Notes under the pieces: generated by a model
What the model saw: only the letters and a program-made list of their open reading frames with translations
Database searches by the model: none
What the model was told of the DNA's origin: nothing
NCBI GenBank assembly: GCA_900466875.1
Contig: UBNQ01000009.1
Span: forward strand, 1-64,000
Origin: Hyphomicrobiales bacterium
GTDB taxonomy: Bacteria > Pseudomonadota > Alphaproteobacteria > Rhizobiales > Rhizobiaceae
Direction of reading: 5' to 3'
DNA: 64,000 bases
Program-made: the position numbers and the translations under genes
Part shown: positions 9,091 through 16,147 of the stretch, piece by piece
How the letters are laid out: the number at the start of each line of letters is the position of its first letter
Position numbering within the stretch: position 1 is the stretch's first letter

Positions 9091-12000
9091 ATGAACAGAC
9101 TGACAAAGCTTGAAATTCAGAGTGCGTTGCTGGCTGGACGAGCGCTGGTCTGGACCAATGCAGCTGGGAAACGTGAGACGATCGAGCTGAAGAGCCCGAT
9201 ACAGCGACGCCTTCTTGCCTACATACTTCATTCCGCAGTTCGAGAACCAAAGGGGTTGCCCGAGGTTTTTGTCGCAGGCCTATCCTCGACCTACGCGAGT
9301 AGTGGCGATCCAGCTAACAACGCTGGCGGCTCCTCATCAGTCATGCCATCCGGGCCTTGGAGGCTGCAGAGAATGGAGACGGAAGGTTTCGGGGGCCTCA
9401 ACATCTCTGGAGGCCCCAAATTCTCGTATGACTTTGATGGCAGCAGCCTGTTGCTTCAAGGGCCTAACGGTAGCGGCAAGTCGTCCATCGTTGGCGCAGT
9501 GCTTTGGGCCATGACAGGAGAACGTCCTCGTGACCAAGCCACTTCACGCCTTGAAGAACCAGCCGAGGTATTTGACATTGAAAACCGTACTATAGGCAGC
9601 TGGCCTCCCATCGCCTGCTACCCTGATCGGCGAGCCGGGCTTTCGACTGCACCCAAGGTGCGCGTCACGCTGACTTTCGTCGACGCCCACGGGACACTGG
9701 CTCAGGTGGAGCGACGCCTAGAAGACGGACAGGTTCAAAGCTCTAGAGACCCTTCCCTCGCCATCCCAGACGTTTTGATCGAAACCGGCCTGCTGATGCC
9801 TTCCCGAATGGCCCAAATCCGTTTTGAAAAGGGCCAGACTCCGCTAACTCAAGCTGTGCAGTCCCTTACTGGTCTTGATGACCTTGTCGATGTCGGGCTT
9901 CTAGCAGAAGGTCTCTGTCACAAGGGCCGTGAATACCTTTCCGTTAACGAGAAGCAGCTTCAACAACATAAGGCGTTATTTGTAGCCGCGCTCAACGAGG
10001 CCGAGCGTGCCATCAAGCCGACAGGCGAAACCATCGGTGCCTTTCAACCAAAGGACACCGATGCGGCAGACGGGCCGTTTGCCGAGTTAGGCAAGACGCT
10101 ACGCGCGCGTGCCGCTGAGTTAACGCAGGTTGTCGGTGATGATCTTGTCGCTGGCCTCGATCTAACCAACGCCAAAGTACAGCTCGACGTTGCCGGAGCG
10201 ATCACGATGGCGAAGGACAGCGTCACAGCTGGCCTCGACGACTTGCCGACCTGGAAGACACTTTCAACATTTGACACGGCGTTCACGGGAGACGTTAGAC
10301 AGCAGCTCAATGCGGCAGTGTGTAACGCTGAAGCCGCTCTTGAGGAGGCAATCGCTCTTGATCAGCGGGCTCAACGCGACACGCGTTTACAGCTCAAGGC
10401 GTTGGGCGCCCATTGGCATGAGACACATGCCACCTCCGCTGAGCTGACGAATTGCCCGCTTTGCGAGAAACTAATTGATGACCTGTCGCTTAAGGCGGAA
10501 ATGGAAGCGTTACGTCGAGCCGGTAGTGCAGCGAGACGCCAATTTGTCGACAACCTGAATGCCATAAGAGCGGCGCTCATCACAGCAGTGCCCTCCACTG
10601 TCACACCCAGACTCACCGCTCTTGCGACCCTCACGCCCCGCCAGTCATTGATTGACGAACTTGAGGCCCGTCTGGTGAAAAAAGCTGTCATCAAGAACGC
10701 TCTAGGAACTTTCACTACGCTGGTCACGGAAGCTATTGCGATGGCACCGAAGGCTGAGTTGCCGTTACCAGATCGAACAACATCGACTGTAGAGCAAACC
10801 GGAGAGCTGCGAGAGCTGATCGCCTCGGTGCGTCGATTACTAGCTTTGGATCAATGGCACGGCGAAAATGCATCAGCGTGGCGAGAATGGTGGAGGCAGA
10901 CGGCATTCACTGTGTCAGAGGGGCCACTTGGAGGCGACGTTGAAGATCGGGACCGTCCGAAACAAGAAACGCTGTCCCAACATCTAAGCCGCCTCTCAGC
11001 CGCGATCAGCGAGGCTGCACCCTATCGTGCTGCGGCAGACGCTCTTGGTAGAGCTTGGAGAAGCGGCCGGGATGCGAGCCACTTTCAGAAAATTCAGGAT
11101 GAACGTGAGGCCATCGCTAGCCATCTTGCTCCATTAAAATCGCTTGGCGGACTGGCCGAAACTCAGGCACGGTTAGCGATCGATAGCTTATCTGAAGAGA
11201 TCGGAACCATACTGCAGCGCATGCACCTATCCGCCAGACTCGCCTTCAAAGGAGCAAGCTTACGGCGACGGGTAGGGCTGCAGGTTCACGGTGGCTTTGC
11301 CAATGACTTCAAGATCGACGCCACTCTTGTGGCTAACACGTCATGGCTCCGAGCGGTGCTATGGGCATTCCTTTTTGCGCTGCGCAAGGAGGCTGTGAAG
11401 CAGCTTGGCAGCGACCCCCTTCCCCTTCTCGTCTTCGATGACCCTCAAGCAACCTTTGACTCTGAACATCGACGACGGTGGGGGATGGAAATAGCTGCAC
11501 TTCAGCAGCATACGATACCGGCGCAGGTTTTGCTTGCGACCCACGATGAGATTTTTCTCGAGTTGATAAAAAATCTTGATGGAATAGCAGGACGAGAAGC
11601 TATCATTGTCTCGGCCGGACCTGAGCTTGGACATATCGGGCTATTTGAGGGCGCCGCGCTCGAACGTGGATGGGTCAAGACAAAGGCGGACAACACCCCA
11701 AGCGCAGCGCAGGATTACATTAGCAGCGTGCGGGTTTACATCGAAGGTCTGCTGCGGCTTATGCTTCGAGGCGAAAGTGCAGGCGTGGCTTCGAGTATCA
11801 ACGGCTTCACGATAGGAGATTCTCGAACGAAAATTCGCGAACTGCGCACGAAGATGCTTGCGCCTTGGGATAAATCAGAATTCAACACTCTCCTCGCTCC
11901 GCTTGACAGCGGTATAGGAGCCATCAAGTCGCTGGAGATGTCGCACCACTCGGGCCGCAGCCACCTCACCATGGCTGATGCCATCGACGTTGAAAATCAT

Positions 12001-12930
12001 TGGAGAGTGAAACTTGAGCCCGCGCTGAGGCGCGCTTTCAGTCTTGCACGTGATTATTTCCAGCTCCACGGTGGCTTGCACCCGCTCCGCGCTTCGGAAC
12101 CAGAGTGCGCGCTCCCTGAAGGGTATCAAGAAAAGGTCAAGAGCTTTCGTTTTCGAATGCTTGGTCGCGCTGCAGCGCTGACTGGCGGTCTAGTGGCGGA
12201 CGGACGCGTAGACCTGAACTTTACAGATACGAGCTCCGGCCAGTTGGTTCTTGGGCGCCACTTTGCCTTCCGCCTTGGCGCGCCAACACTCGAACCCGTC
12301 GCCCGAAAAGGCGATATATTATTGGTACGCGAGATCGGCGAACCTACACCTAAGTCACTTGTTGTTGCTCGTAGCGAAGATCGAGTAGTAGCCCGTCGCT
12401 TCGAGATCGCTGACAACCATAGCAACATTGCCGTTCTTACGGCTCATTCAGTTAATCCCAGACAGATAGCTCAACCAATTGTTGTCACAAAATCAACTCT
12501 TCACCTACACAAGGTCGTCGGAGTGTTATTTGAAGATCAACCTAGCGTCAGCGACGTTGAGGAAGAGGTTTTAGATTGTGGGGGCGAAGCGGTCCTTCGC
12601 CGCTATACGACAAACGTCAAGGGCTTGGTCGAGGTCTCGGGCCAGAGCGCTGAGCCCATTGCGCTGAACGGGCAGATGCTCATGATTGGAGAGCCTTTAT
12701 CCCCGGACGATGCACTTGCTCGATTCGATGGCCGCCCTGTTATAGCCGGTGACGGAGACGAAAATCGCTACTTTAAGCGGCTGCGGCGCGGCACTGCGAG
12801 CACCGTTGTGCTCGAAAGCCTAGAGATCAGTGGGGACTTCCCACCGGTAGTTCTCACGCACCAGACGGGCCGCACCACCGATCTCAAGGAAGTTTGGCCC
12901 GTGCATGGCATACTCTTCGAGCGCCCCTAA
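9091..12930 (+). CDS. Rad50/SbcC-like ABC ATPase fused to two tandem LexA/UmuD (S24)-like domains
   Basis: 1279 aa. Residues 1-110 are an unrecognised N-terminal region. The ABC ATPase then shows Walker A GPNGSGKS (124-131), long helical arms with a central CPLC (455-458) that resembles the Rad50 zinc hook, a weak signature (NTSWLRAVLWAF, Ser751), Walker B LLVFDDPQATFD (779-790) and an H-loop LLATHDE (814-820). A helical region follows (about 860-1030). From about 1040 the sequence reads like the S24 peptidase fold twice. Copy 1 (about 1045-1147) has KGDILLV, VVARSEDRVVARRF and HKVVGVLFE, but Thr1066 and Arg1102 sit at the Ser/Lys dyad positions. Copy 2 (about 1165-1279) has SGQSAEPIAL with Ser1186, YFKRLRR with Lys1229 and WPVHGILFE; the 43-residue spacing equals that in lambda CI. 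ATP-dependent DNA sensing coupled to autoproteolysis is inferred, not shown. I know no characterised protein with this architecture. Confidence 0.85.
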   Translation: MNRLTKLEIQSALLAGRALVWTNAAGKRETIELKSPIQRRLLAYILHSAVREPKGLPEVFVAGLSSTYASSGDPANNAGGSSSVMPSGPWRLQRMETEGFGGLNISGGPKFSYDFDGSSLLLQGPNGSGKSSIVGAVLWAMTGERPRDQATSRLEEPAEVFDIENRTIGSWPPIACYPDRRAGLSTAPKVRVTLTFVDAHGTLAQVERRLEDGQVQSSRDPSLAIPDVLIETGLLMPSRMAQIRFEKGQTPLTQAVQSLTGLDDLVDVGLLAEGLCHKGREYLSVNEKQLQQHKALFVAALNEAERAIKPTGETIGAFQPKDTDAADGPFAELGKTLRARAAELTQVVGDDLVAGLDLTNAKVQLDVAGAITMAKDSVTAGLDDLPTWKTLSTFDTAFTGDVRQQLNAAVCNAEAALEEAIALDQRAQRDTRLQLKALGAHWHETHATSAELTNCPLCEKLIDDLSLKAEMEALRRAGSAARRQFVDNLNAIRAALITAVPSTVTPRLTALATLTPRQSLIDELEARLVKKAVIKNALGTFTTLVTEAIAMAPKAELPLPDRTTSTVEQTGELRELIASVRRLLALDQWHGENASAWREWWRQTAFTVSEGPLGGDVEDRDRPKQETLSQHLSRLSAAISEAAPYRAAADALGRAWRSGRDASHFQKIQDEREAIASHLAPLKSLGGLAETQARLAIDSLSEEIGTILQRMHLSARLAFKGASLRRRVGLQVHGGFANDFKIDATLVANTSWLRAVLWAFLFALRKEAVKQLGSDPLPLLVFDDPQATFDSEHRRRWGMEIAALQQHTIPAQVLLATHDEIFLELIKNLDGIAGREAIIVSAGPELGHIGLFEGAALERGWVKTKADNTPSAAQDYISSVRVYIEGLLRLMLRGESAGVASSINGFTIGDSRTKIRELRTKMLAPWDKSEFNTLLAPLDSGIGAIKSLEMSHHSGRSHLTMADAIDVENHWRVKLEPALRRAFSLARDYFQLHGGLHPLRASEPECALPEGYQEKVKSFRFRMLGRAAALTGGLVADGRVDLNFTDTSSGQLVLGRHFAFRLGAPTLEPVARKGDILLVREIGEPTPKSLVVARSEDRVVARRFEIADNHSNIAVLTAHSVNPRQIAQPIVVTKSTLHLHKVVGVLFEDQPSVSDVEEEVLDCGGEAVLRRYTTNVKGLVEVSGQSAEPIALNGQMLMIGEPLSPDDALARFDGRPVIAGDGDENRYFKRLRRGTASTVVLESLEISGDFPPVVLTHQTGRTTDLKEVWPVHGILFERP

Positions 12931-13128
12931 TCGCAGATCGATTACCCCTCACATATAGAAGAAGGAGGCTGCGGCGATTGCCACACCCTTTAGGATAGAG
13001 CCGCTCTGACGGGCGTCTCGGCCCTTCCTCGTGCCGTGTCGATCGCCACGCACACCACCTAGAACCACGCGCTCACGCGACCCGATAGCCGGGAGTTGGT
13101 TCAACCGCTCACGTTCGTCTCAGCCTCA

Positions 13129-13163
13129 ACCCCGATGATCAGATCGATTGCCGGGGTCTTTTT
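13129..13163 (+). terminator. possible weak terminator between ATPase and ParB-like genes
   Basis: Six-base arms ACCCCG/CGGGGT with a 17-base loop containing a GATC-rich inverted repeat, followed by CTTTTT. The stem is short for its loop, so a regulatory hairpin is equally possible. It is the only notable structure in 12931-13200. Confidence 0.3.
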
Positions 13164-13200
13164 CTGCCGTGCTGGTGACGGACGATCACAACAAGAACCT

Positions 13201-14154
13201 ATGACGAGAACGAAGATGAAAGAACCCAACAACACAACGCCCTCCTCACCGGCTCAGGAAGCCGACTGCAGCCTTCCGCATGATCTGAAGGCGCTGACGT
13301 TCAGCAGGGCGCTGGACGCTCTCAGGCAGGCCCAGAAAGCCACTACCAAGCTCGGTGACGAACCGAACCGTCTACCGATCTCACAGCTCGACGAGCTGCC
13401 GAAGGTGTTCCAGATCAGGAGCGCCGAAGTGGACGATCGGCATGTCAGCGATCTGCTCAAGGCCCTGAACATCCACGGCGCGCTCGATCCAATCATGGTC
13501 TGGCGATGCGGTGGCCGAAACTTCGTGGTGGATGGTCATCACCGGATTGCCGCCTATCGGCTCTGGCGGAAGTCCAAGGAGCTGCCTGTCGTCTTCTTCA
13601 AGGGCACCGTCGATGAGGCCATCGAACATGCCGAGGCCGTCAACGGTAAGGCGAGCCTTGGCATCACGTACGAGGAGCGATCGAACTATGCTTGGAAGCT
13701 GGTGGTCCATGCCGAGCTTCTTGGCAAGTTGTCCAAGGCGCAGCTCGTCAGGCGAGCCAACATCGCCAAGGGCACGATCGATAACATGCGAGCCGCCTTC
13801 GCAATCTTGGGCGAGCGAGCCGTTAGCCTGCCGAGTTGGCGAGATGCGATGACGGAGTGGAAGAGGGGCCTGCAGGATGGAGATCAGGAATTCGATGAAA
13901 GCTGGCAGGAGGCGGAAGCCATGAAGATCGTCGATCGGCTGGGCAAGGAGTTCGGCAAGCGCCTTGCCAAGAGGCCGGAGATCGCGGCCAAAGCCTTTAG
14001 CCATCTCCTCGGCAGGAAATCCCGAGATGTCGCGGTTTTGATGCTGGAGGAGGAGGGCCTCACACCCATACTGCGCGATGAAGATGGCAATGAGATCGAT
14101 GATCTGGATAGCTACGAGCGGCCCCTTCGCGAGCCGACAGAAATCCCGTTCTGA
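13201..14154 (+). CDS. ParB/Srx-like N-terminal domain protein
   Basis: A 317-aa protein with a ParB-type nuclease/CTPase-fold domain: the LDELPKVFQIR entry strand, LKALNIHGALDPIMVW, and the hallmark VDGHHRIAAYR in place of the usual GERR-type motif. A helix-turn-helix-like segment follows (LSKAQLVRRANIAKGTIDNM, about 200-220), then a basic helical tail. No ParA ATPase is encoded nearby, so classical partition is unlikely. Orphan ParB-like proteins in integrative elements are commonly DNA-binding regulators or stabilisers. The open frame extends back to 13096, but that part has no ribosome site; ATG 13201 (MTRTKMK) is used, with 13216 as an alternative. It ends 57 bases before a strong terminator. 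Confidence 0.8.
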   Translation: MTRTKMKEPNNTTPSSPAQEADCSLPHDLKALTFSRALDALRQAQKATTKLGDEPNRLPISQLDELPKVFQIRSAEVDDRHVSDLLKALNIHGALDPIMVWRCGGRNFVVDGHHRIAAYRLWRKSKELPVVFFKGTVDEAIEHAEAVNGKASLGITYEERSNYAWKLVVHAELLGKLSKAQLVRRANIAKGTIDNMRAAFAILGERAVSLPSWRDAMTEWKRGLQDGDQEFDESWQEAEAMKIVDRLGKEFGKRLAKRPEIAAKAFSHLLGRKSRDVAVLMLEEEGLTPILRDEDGNEIDDLDSYERPLREPTEIPF

Positions 14155-14210
14155 CCCCTTCCCTGCCCACTGCTCAGGTGCCCATTTTGGGCAGGTGACA
14201 GACACGATTG

Positions 14211-14266
14211 CGGCCTTGGCCCTTCTCTTCAATTGCGAGGGGCGGGCCGAGGTCGGGCATTTTTTT
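14211..14266 (+). terminator. terminator after the ParB-like gene
   Basis: A 12-base stem, CGGCCTTGGCCC with GGGCCGAGGTCG (two G-T pairs), a 21-base loop and a run of seven T. It separates the first three island genes from the resolvase unit. A second small hairpin (TGCCCA-TTT-TGGGCA) lies just upstream at about 14179-14193. Confidence 0.7.
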
Positions 14267-14411
14267 GGCGGAAAATTCCGAGAGGCCAATCAGATATAAG
14301 GCTAGGGCCGGTTCCCCCCGTGCCCCGGCTTACCCCTGCACTCGGGAGCCATCGTGACCGCCCCCAACCATGCTTGTCGAATTGAGTAAGCCGCTGTCTG
14401 CGATGTCAGCA

Positions 14412-14524
14412 TGTCCGATAGGGCATACCATAGCGGACAAGACACCAAATACTCTCATCGTGTCCGATAGGGTTGACATCGTTCTTTCGTACACATATCC
14501 ATTCGGACATAATCCTATCGGACA
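14412..14524 (+). other. three-subsite res site for the serine resolvase
   Basis: A TGTCCGATAGGG-like half-site recurs in a layout matching Tn3/gamma-delta res. Site I (14412-14439, 28 bp) has inverted arms TGTCCGATAGGG and CCATAGCGGACA around CATA, with AT at the crossover centre. After 21 bp comes site II (14461-14494, 34 bp), starting TGTCCGATAGGG with a weaker right arm TTTCGTACA. After 5 bp comes site III (14500-14524, 25 bp), ending CCTATCGGACA. The 28/34/25 lengths and 113-bp total are those of the family (about 114 bp). Confidence 0.75.
14473..14501 (+). promoter_or_regulatory. resolvase promoter embedded in the res site
   Basis: TTGACA (14473-14478), a 17-base spacer and TATCCA (14496-14501) form a sigma70-type promoter within subsites II and III, so resolvase binding would repress its own gene, as for tnpR of Tn3-type elements. 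Confidence 0.55.
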
Positions 14525-14537
14525 ATCGGAGCAACCC

Positions 14538-15173
14538 TTGGCAACCTTCCTATACGCTCGCGTCTCTACCTCTGAGCAGACCCTCGACCACCAGAAGACC
14601 CAGGCCGAGAAGGCTGGCTTTCACTTCGACCACGTCATCGCTGATCAGGGTGTATCAGGTGTGTCGGTCTTGATGAGGGACCGCCCGGAAGGCAAGCGCC
14701 TCTTTGACATGCTGCGAGCTGGCGACACGCTGGTCGTTCGGTGGGTCGATCGCCTTGGCCGAAACTATGCGGACGTGACCGACACCATTCGAGAGTTCAT
14801 GAGACGCGGCGTTGTGGTCAAGACGGTGATCAACAACATGACTTTCGATGGCTCGACATCTGACCCCATGCAGATGGCGGTGAGAGATGCGATGATCAGC
14901 TTCATGGCCGCATCCGCGCAGGCGCAGGTCGAAGCCACGAAGGAAGCCCAGAAGGCTGCTATCGAGGCCCTGAAGGCGAAAGACGACGGCGCGTATAAGG
15001 GCCGCAAGCCCAGCTTCACGCGAGCCGCATACGAGACGGTGGTCAACCTGCTTGGCAAGAACGCAAGCGTGTCAGAGATCGCCCAGGCATCAGGCATCAG
15101 CCGTCAGACGGTCTACAGGATCAAGGAGAACCCAGCGGCAGCGGAGAAGGCATTGGCACTGTGGTCGCTATAA
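14538..15173 (+). CDS. serine recombinase (resolvase/invertase family)
   Basis: A 211-aa resolvase. The catalytic domain begins with LYARVSTSEQTLDHQ, whose Ser in RVST is the nucleophile, followed by the GVSG and VRWVDRLGRN motifs that carry the conserved active-site Asp/Arg residues. The E-helix region is at about 100-135. A C-terminal helix-turn-helix (SVSEIAQASGISRQTVYRIK) binds DNA. The open frame reaches back to 14370 but runs through the res site. A TTG at 14538 preceded by CGGAG at the right distance starts exactly at the family N-terminus and is chosen. Together with its res site it probably resolves dimers or cointegrates of the excised element. No transposase is present, so a Tn3 transposon is not supported. 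Confidence 0.93.
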   Translation: MATFLYARVSTSEQTLDHQKTQAEKAGFHFDHVIADQGVSGVSVLMRDRPEGKRLFDMLRAGDTLVVRWVDRLGRNYADVTDTIREFMRRGVVVKTVINNMTFDGSTSDPMQMAVRDAMISFMAASAQAQVEATKEAQKAAIEALKAKDDGAYKGRKPSFTRAAYETVVNLLGKNASVSEIAQASGISRQTVYRIKENPAAAEKALALWSL

Positions 15174-15392
15174 CGATCTGGCTGAATTTCTGATCGTCGG
15201 TTTGCCTTACCCCGATAATGTCTTTTCGGCCTGCCTGTGGCCAGCCCTCAGCGGCCCCAAGATTTCCGGTACACAGAACCGCCACCGCGTGGTACACACG
15301 CCCCACAGTGCCGGTGAGGAAGCCATCTCGCAAGGCATTGAAAACGTGACGCTTTAAGACACAGAGATGATGCCCTCGGCAAGCTCGGCTCG

Positions 15393-15421
15393 CCTCTTCT
15401 GGGCACCATTCCCATTGTTTA
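15393..15421 (+). repeat. right attachment site (attR), 29-bp direct repeat
   Basis: Exact copy of 7447-7475 (the tRNA-Leu 3' end and flank). It marks the far end of the island. The 220 bases before it (15174-15392) hold no gene I can support. Confidence 0.93.
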
Positions 15422-15433
15422 TGCTTAGTAATT

Positions 15434-15461
15434 GGCCCGCTTGCGGGCCTTTACTGTTTTT
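15434..15461 (+). terminator. hairpin terminator just outside attR
   Basis: A 7-base stem GGCCCGC/GCGGGCC with a two-base loop is followed by TTTACTGTTTTT. It starts 13 bases after attR; before insertion it would have stood right behind tRNA-Leu and is best read as that gene's displaced terminator. Confidence 0.75.
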
Positions 15462-15545
15462 GGGATTTGCACGACAAGCCGTGTATTTTGGCTCCTGGAT
15501 CAAGTGATTTCCGAGCCCTGCCGACCCACTATTCGCAGGTCGATT

Positions 15546-15914
15546 TCATTCGGGGAGATGGCGCGGATTGAGGCCCGGGACCCATTGGTTGTTGGGCAGG
15601 CTTGTGCCGGTATAGGTGACACCGTTCGGCGTTTCGCAGCGGTAGACCTGAACGGGAAGATCATCCAGAATGCTGCCGCGGAACCGGCGGCGCGGTTCAG
15701 ACGTGTAGCCGACGCCGGTGGTGCAGCGATAACCGTCCTCGATCTCCGCCTTCACCCGCTCCTCCTCCGGGACGACACCGGGAAGATCCTTGAAATAGGT
15801 TTTCATCGAAGAGCCGAATGCATCTCCATCGGCGGCGAAGACCACCGACGGCACGGCCGCGAGGATGAGCACGACCAGCATCGTTGCGGGCAATATCCAT
15901 GCACCTTTGAGCAT
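15546..15914 (-). CDS. small secreted hypothetical protein
   Basis: About 122 aa, starting at the ATG at 15914 with GGAG upstream; an ATG at 15929 (MEFSQ) is also possible. It has an N-terminal signal peptide (ILPATMLVVLILAAVPSVVFAADG, cleavage likely after AFA/FAA) and a mature domain of about 95 aa with two cysteines (YRCTTG and VYRCETPNG) that could form a disulfide in the periplasm. The C-terminal half reads GVTYTGTSLPNNQWVPGLN. No family is recognised. The frame continues upstream only through the RIME repeat, so longer starts are rejected. Confidence 0.65.
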   Translation of the reverse strand: MLKGAWILPATMLVVLILAAVPSVVFAADGDAFGSSMKTYFKDLPGVVPEEERVKAEIEDGYRCTTGVGYTSEPRRRFRGSILDDLPVQVYRCETPNGVTYTGTSLPNNQWVPGLNPRHLPE

Positions 15915-15951
15915 CTGGCTAAACTCCATGCCTCGGACTGCTGTTTCATTC

Positions 15952-16053
15952 AGAGCGCTTCCGCCTTTCTCCGAAACGCGAAACCGCTCCATCTCTTTGT
16001 TTCTACGCAATTCCGGACGCAAAACCGGTGTCCACTTTTGCTGGAATTGCTCC
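15952..16053. repeat. RIME-like rhizobial intergenic mosaic element
   Basis: Two neighbouring imperfect palindromes: one bounded by AGAGCG/CGCTC (about 15953-15990), the other by GCAATTCC/GGAATTGC (about 16006-16051) with a GGAC..CCGGTGTCC core. This is the familiar two-palindrome repeat scattered between genes in Rhizobium and relatives. It would form strong hairpins in RNA on either strand. Confidence 0.7.
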
Positions 16054-16147
16054 AAAGATAAGTGCAGGCGCTCGCCGATGCCATGAAGGGAAGGCCAACA
16101 TTCTCGTGATGATGGGGCGATAGTCATGGATATGTGCCCTGCCTGCC

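Larger units (their letters stand above)
7447..15421 (+). mobile_element. integrative element in tRNA-Leu carrying an ATPase-S24 fusion gene
   Basis: A roughly 7.9-kb element bounded by 29-bp direct repeats with a tyrosine integrase next to the tRNA-proximal end. All four genes read in the same direction: integrase, 1279-aa ATPase, ParB-like protein and serine resolvase. No phage structural, conjugation, relaxase or replication gene is present, so it is not self-transmissible as seen and is probably mobilised by others or a reduced genomic island. The ATPase has more TTA/CTA codons and A/T-rich stretches than the flanking core genes, which supports transfer. The integrase-ParB-resolvase set looks like mobility and maintenance, making the ATPase the cargo. 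Confidence 0.9.

Noticed and set aside
13201..14154. Plasmid partition locus
   Set aside because: No ParA gene or replication gene accompanies the ParB-like protein, and the element has chromosomal att sites.
14370..15173. Complete Tn3-family transposon
   Set aside because: A resolvase and res site are present but there is no transposase and no long terminal inverted repeats.
7552..15173. Prophage
   Set aside because: No capsid, tail, terminase, lysis or replication gene; only integrase and resolvase are phage- or transposon-like.
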